Source: Welwitschia mirabilis (lineage: Eukaryota; Gnetophyta; Gnetopsida; Welwitschiales). From it: a DNA stretch of 64,000 nt. The notes beneath the pieces are model-generated. The model searched no databases and was not told the origin of the DNA. It worked only from the letters and a program-made list of their open reading frames with translations. Of the stretch, positions 61,575 to 64,000 are shown one piece after another. Within the stretch, counting starts at the first letter, position 1; the number at the start of each line of letters is the position of its first letter. The position numbers were made by a program, and so were the translations under genes. The stretch covers positions 136,773,322 through 136,837,321 of the forward strand of contig JBOZIK010000001.1 in the NCBI GenBank assembly GCA_051453625.1, in the 5' to 3' direction.

Positions 61575-61579
61575 TAAAT
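61575..61579. repeat. target-site duplication, right copy (TAAAT)
   Basis: Partner of 49111-49115; follows the TGCAACA terminus of the nested element. Confidence 0.85.
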
Positions 61580-62250
61580 CCTTCATATCAATAGATGACA
61601 GGAGTTCTTTTAGCTTGTTAAGTTCTACCTTGTTCTTTTTTATAGTGAGAATATAATCTATATATAGGACCAAAACATTGAAGCTACCATCTTTACCCTT
61701 TTTATTATACATTAAAATACTTCCTAAAGTTATTTGGAAATTAGTTTTACTTGTGAAGTAATCAATTACCACTACCCAGGGCTTTATTTAAATTCATAGA
61801 GTGATCTCATGAGCTTAAAGTAAGGTTTTCTTTATATTTTACAATGATCACTACTAGTTTCTTCATATAGATCTTTTTCTTAGTTTAATATGTAAGAATG
61901 TCATTATTACGTTCATTTATTCTAACTTAAAATCCTCTAATGTAGAGGATTAATGCTAATTTCTCCATTAGTGCAAATGCATCAAAGAAATATATTCCAA
62001 TCTTTTAGAGATAATATTTATTAATTATCTTACTTTAAACCAATTAATCAACCCAATGTAGCATGTTTTATATTGACAAGTCATCTATAGTATATGGACG
62101 TTCTTCCTTTTAAATCTTTTACTAACTTCCAATTATGATTCTTAAATAGACAATTTGTTTCTTCTTCCATAGTTACATGCTACTTCTCTTTGTGAGAAGA
62201 AGACTTTAGTAACTCTCAATAGAACATTAAATCATCTACTTTAGCAATTA
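61575..62250 (-). pseudogene. copia reverse transcriptase, N-terminal and active-site part
   Basis: The minus frames read MEEETNCLFKNHNWKLV near 62170 (M..E...L..N.TW.LV). LYEFK.SPG.W follows near 61770 (the LYGLKQSPR.WY block). Then come NKKGKDGSFNVLVLYIDYIL near 61670 (the active site YVDD reads YIDY, one aspartate lost) and LKELLSSIDMKDL near 61600. The frame stops at the target duplication of the nested element and resumes at 49110. Confidence 0.85.
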
Positions 62251-62356
62251 ATGATATAAATACATACTCATCATCATATCCACTTATTAAAAAACCTTTG
62301 TTATTTTTTGAAAATATTTGATCTCCACATGAGCTCGAGGCTACTCCACCTTAATA

Positions 62357-62388
<32 letters not shown>

Positions 62389-63420
62389 GCTTTATATTGC
62401 TAAACGTCATCTAAGTTCTCCTTATCATCATTTTTAACAGTAATCTACATCTCTATGGAAACTTCCTGTTTGGACTATTCTATTTAAATCTCATCTTATT
62501 TTTCCTTTTTTTAAAGGGTTGATTCATTGAATATGACATCTATTCTTAACAAAATCTTCCTTAAATCAAGATCCCAAAGCTTAGATCATTTAGTTTCTTT
62601 TACGTATGCAAGAAAGATGCACTTCTTAGATTTTGGATCTAGCTTTCTTCTTTAAACATCTGAAATATGAACATATGCTAAATAACCAAAGGTTCTAAAT
62701 TGTTTATACCTTACTAAGAAGCCACTTCAAATTTCCTTTGGAGTCTGATCATCCATGATAATTTATGGTTTCTTATTAACGAAGTGGTAGGTGGTATTTA
62801 TTGCTTCTAACTAGAAGCCTTTCTTCACTTGAAAAAAGCTCTAGAAGCATGTGGTTCATCCTTTTTATAATGCCATTTTATTAAAGAGTACTATAATGCC
62901 ATTTTATTAGTTTGAATATATATGATCTTCTTCTAGGTACCTTCATCTACCTAGGCCTTAAATTATTTAAATTTTTTAAAAACTTCTAACTCTAAGAGAA
63001 AAGACCAATATGTTAAATAAAATATTCATACCTTTTGGATTTATCATTAATGAAGGTACTAAGGTACTATGCACCTCTTAATAAAACTTGAGGAGAGGAA
63101 CCATAGACATCATTATGAACCAAGCCTAGGATATATCTACTATTTGTTGCACTAGTGGAAAAATTTACTCTACATTACTTCCCATAGACACAATGCTCAC
63201 AAAAATTACACTCCATCTTTTGTAGTTCTAGAAGAAGTCTTCTTTTCATTAACCCTTCAAGCCTAGCTCACTGATATGTTTAACACATCTATTCCATAAC
63301 ATTTATGTGGTAGTATCTCCATCTAAAGCATTAACATCACCTACGATTGCCTCTCCCAACAACTTGTAGAGATTGCTTTTTTTCTTGGCTTTCATTACTA
63401 GAAGAAAACCTTAAATAACT
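62251..63420 (-). pseudogene. copia integrase remnant
   Basis: At 63181-63215 the minus strand reads CNFCEHCVYGK, the CxxC half of the HHCC zinc domain. LVHNDVYGSS follows (the H.D..GP block), then FINDKSKRYEYF near 63050 (the FIDD.SR....Y block). Text matching the NRS/P..W.G..P...HLRVFGC.AY region is partly readable near 62650-62790. Stops are frequent. Integrase joins element cDNA to host DNA. Confidence 0.8.
62356..62388. repeat. (TC)n(TA)n microsatellite
   Basis: Ten TC units followed by about seven TA units inside the copia internal region. Confidence 0.95.
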
Positions 63421-63779
63421 TTTATTATATTATTCTATCTAAATAAATTGTAATTAAGTCATCAAAGACTCCATGAAAGGTAAGTTTCCTCCTTATTTTT
63501 GGATCCACTTCACATCTTTTTAGAGTTCTTGAAACTCCATCATGTATCTTGATTTGAATTATGCTAATACCAACAATCTTAACTTCATCATATGTATCCA
63601 ATAATATCTATATCTAGTTAGTTTCTTAGTATGTATAACATTAATATCTATGAGTAACAAGATGCCATGAATCTCCCAAATTAAGAATTCATTCACCTGC
63701 ACTAGGTGAATCTATGGATGTGAACACATCTCTAGACTCTTCATCATGAACAACATTTTTTTAATTACTAAGAAAAGTA

Positions 63780-64000
63780 GATGTACATGCTTCCTTAATT
63801 TTTCATTCTTCTTTTGATTTCCATTCCCTACATTCTTTGTTGATATGCCCCTTTTTGTGATAATAGTGGCACTTCAAATTCTTCTTATTATTCTATTCAA
63901 ATTTATACATTGATTAAATGAATGCTTATCATATCCTCTATTCATGGTCTGGCTTATAGCTACTAAGCCTATACTAGCTTATTCTGCACTGTGTATCTTC
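63780..64000 (-). pseudogene. copia gag C-terminus with zinc knuckle
   Basis: At 63831-63885 the minus strand reads KCHYYHKKGHINKECR, a CCHC knuckle with the second cysteine changed to tyrosine. The rest of gag lies to the right, towards and beyond the window end. Confidence 0.75.

Larger units (their letters stand above)
47666..64000 (-). mobile_element. Ty1/copia retrotransposon, interrupted and cut by the window edge
   Basis: On the minus strand, from the right edge leftward, the order is gag zinc knuckle (about 63885), integrase zinc region (about 63215), integrase, RT (62200-61580), then a 12.46-kb foreign insertion, then RT end plus RNase H (49110-48275) and the 3' LTR (48235-47666). 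This Gag-INT-RT-RH order defines copia elements. All domains carry stops, and the 5' LTR lies beyond 64000. Confidence 0.9.

Overview
This window looks like nuclear DNA of a seed plant. It holds two recognisable plant genes with plant splice sites: an intron-split SUF4/BuGZ-type zinc-finger gene and an intron-poor SBT1-type subtilase. Both sit in AT-rich DNA made largely of old, stop-riddled retroelements (Ty1/copia, Ty3/gypsy, at least four LINE remnants, tRNA-derived SINE-like units). The sparse genes, slow loss of very decayed elements and abundant LINEs fit a gymnosperm best; that is inference from texture, not proof. Thirteen N runs (several exactly 100 or 10 N) show that this is a scaffolded draft assembly.

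Layout. 1-3.4 kb: AT-rich DNA with a DnaJ J-domain fragment (589-840). 3.4-8.5 kb: a decayed + strand Ty3/gypsy element whose 5' LTR contains a long (AC)n(AG)n tract and a 701-N gap. 10-11.1 kb: minus-strand LINE 3' part. 11.6-12.0 kb: SINE-like head and a 106-bp tandem duplication. 12.59-16.03 kb: the SUF4-like gene, 7 coding exons, 417 codons. 17.9-20.3 kb: a second minus-strand LINE. 20.5-21.2 kb: 346-bp tandem duplication. 23.8-26.2 kb: unidentified non-repetitive-looking DNA. 26.7-29.1 kb: the subtilase gene (minus), interrupted only by a 10-N gap. 30.0-32.7 kb: two blocks of tandem repeats. 33.5-34.5 kb: SINE-like copies. 35.3-40.9 kb: a + strand LINE with several gaps. 41.0-41.9 kb: a decayed reading frame of an unrecognised family. 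42.4-46.1 kb: another + strand LINE containing an odd G-rich block. 47.67-64.0 kb: a minus-strand copia element running off the window.

The most informative structure is nested: a 12.46-kb Ty3-type LTR element (49116-61574) sits inside the copia reverse transcriptase, flanked by a 5-bp target duplication TAAAT. It carries only gag and protease sequence, no visible reverse transcriptase, and has three separate LTR-start/primer-site/leader/gag starts. Each leader carries three evenly spaced copies of a hairpin motif (GTCATCC...GGATGAC) that also occurs in the LTRs. Only the two host genes look functional; the mobile elements all carry stops or lost catalytic residues.
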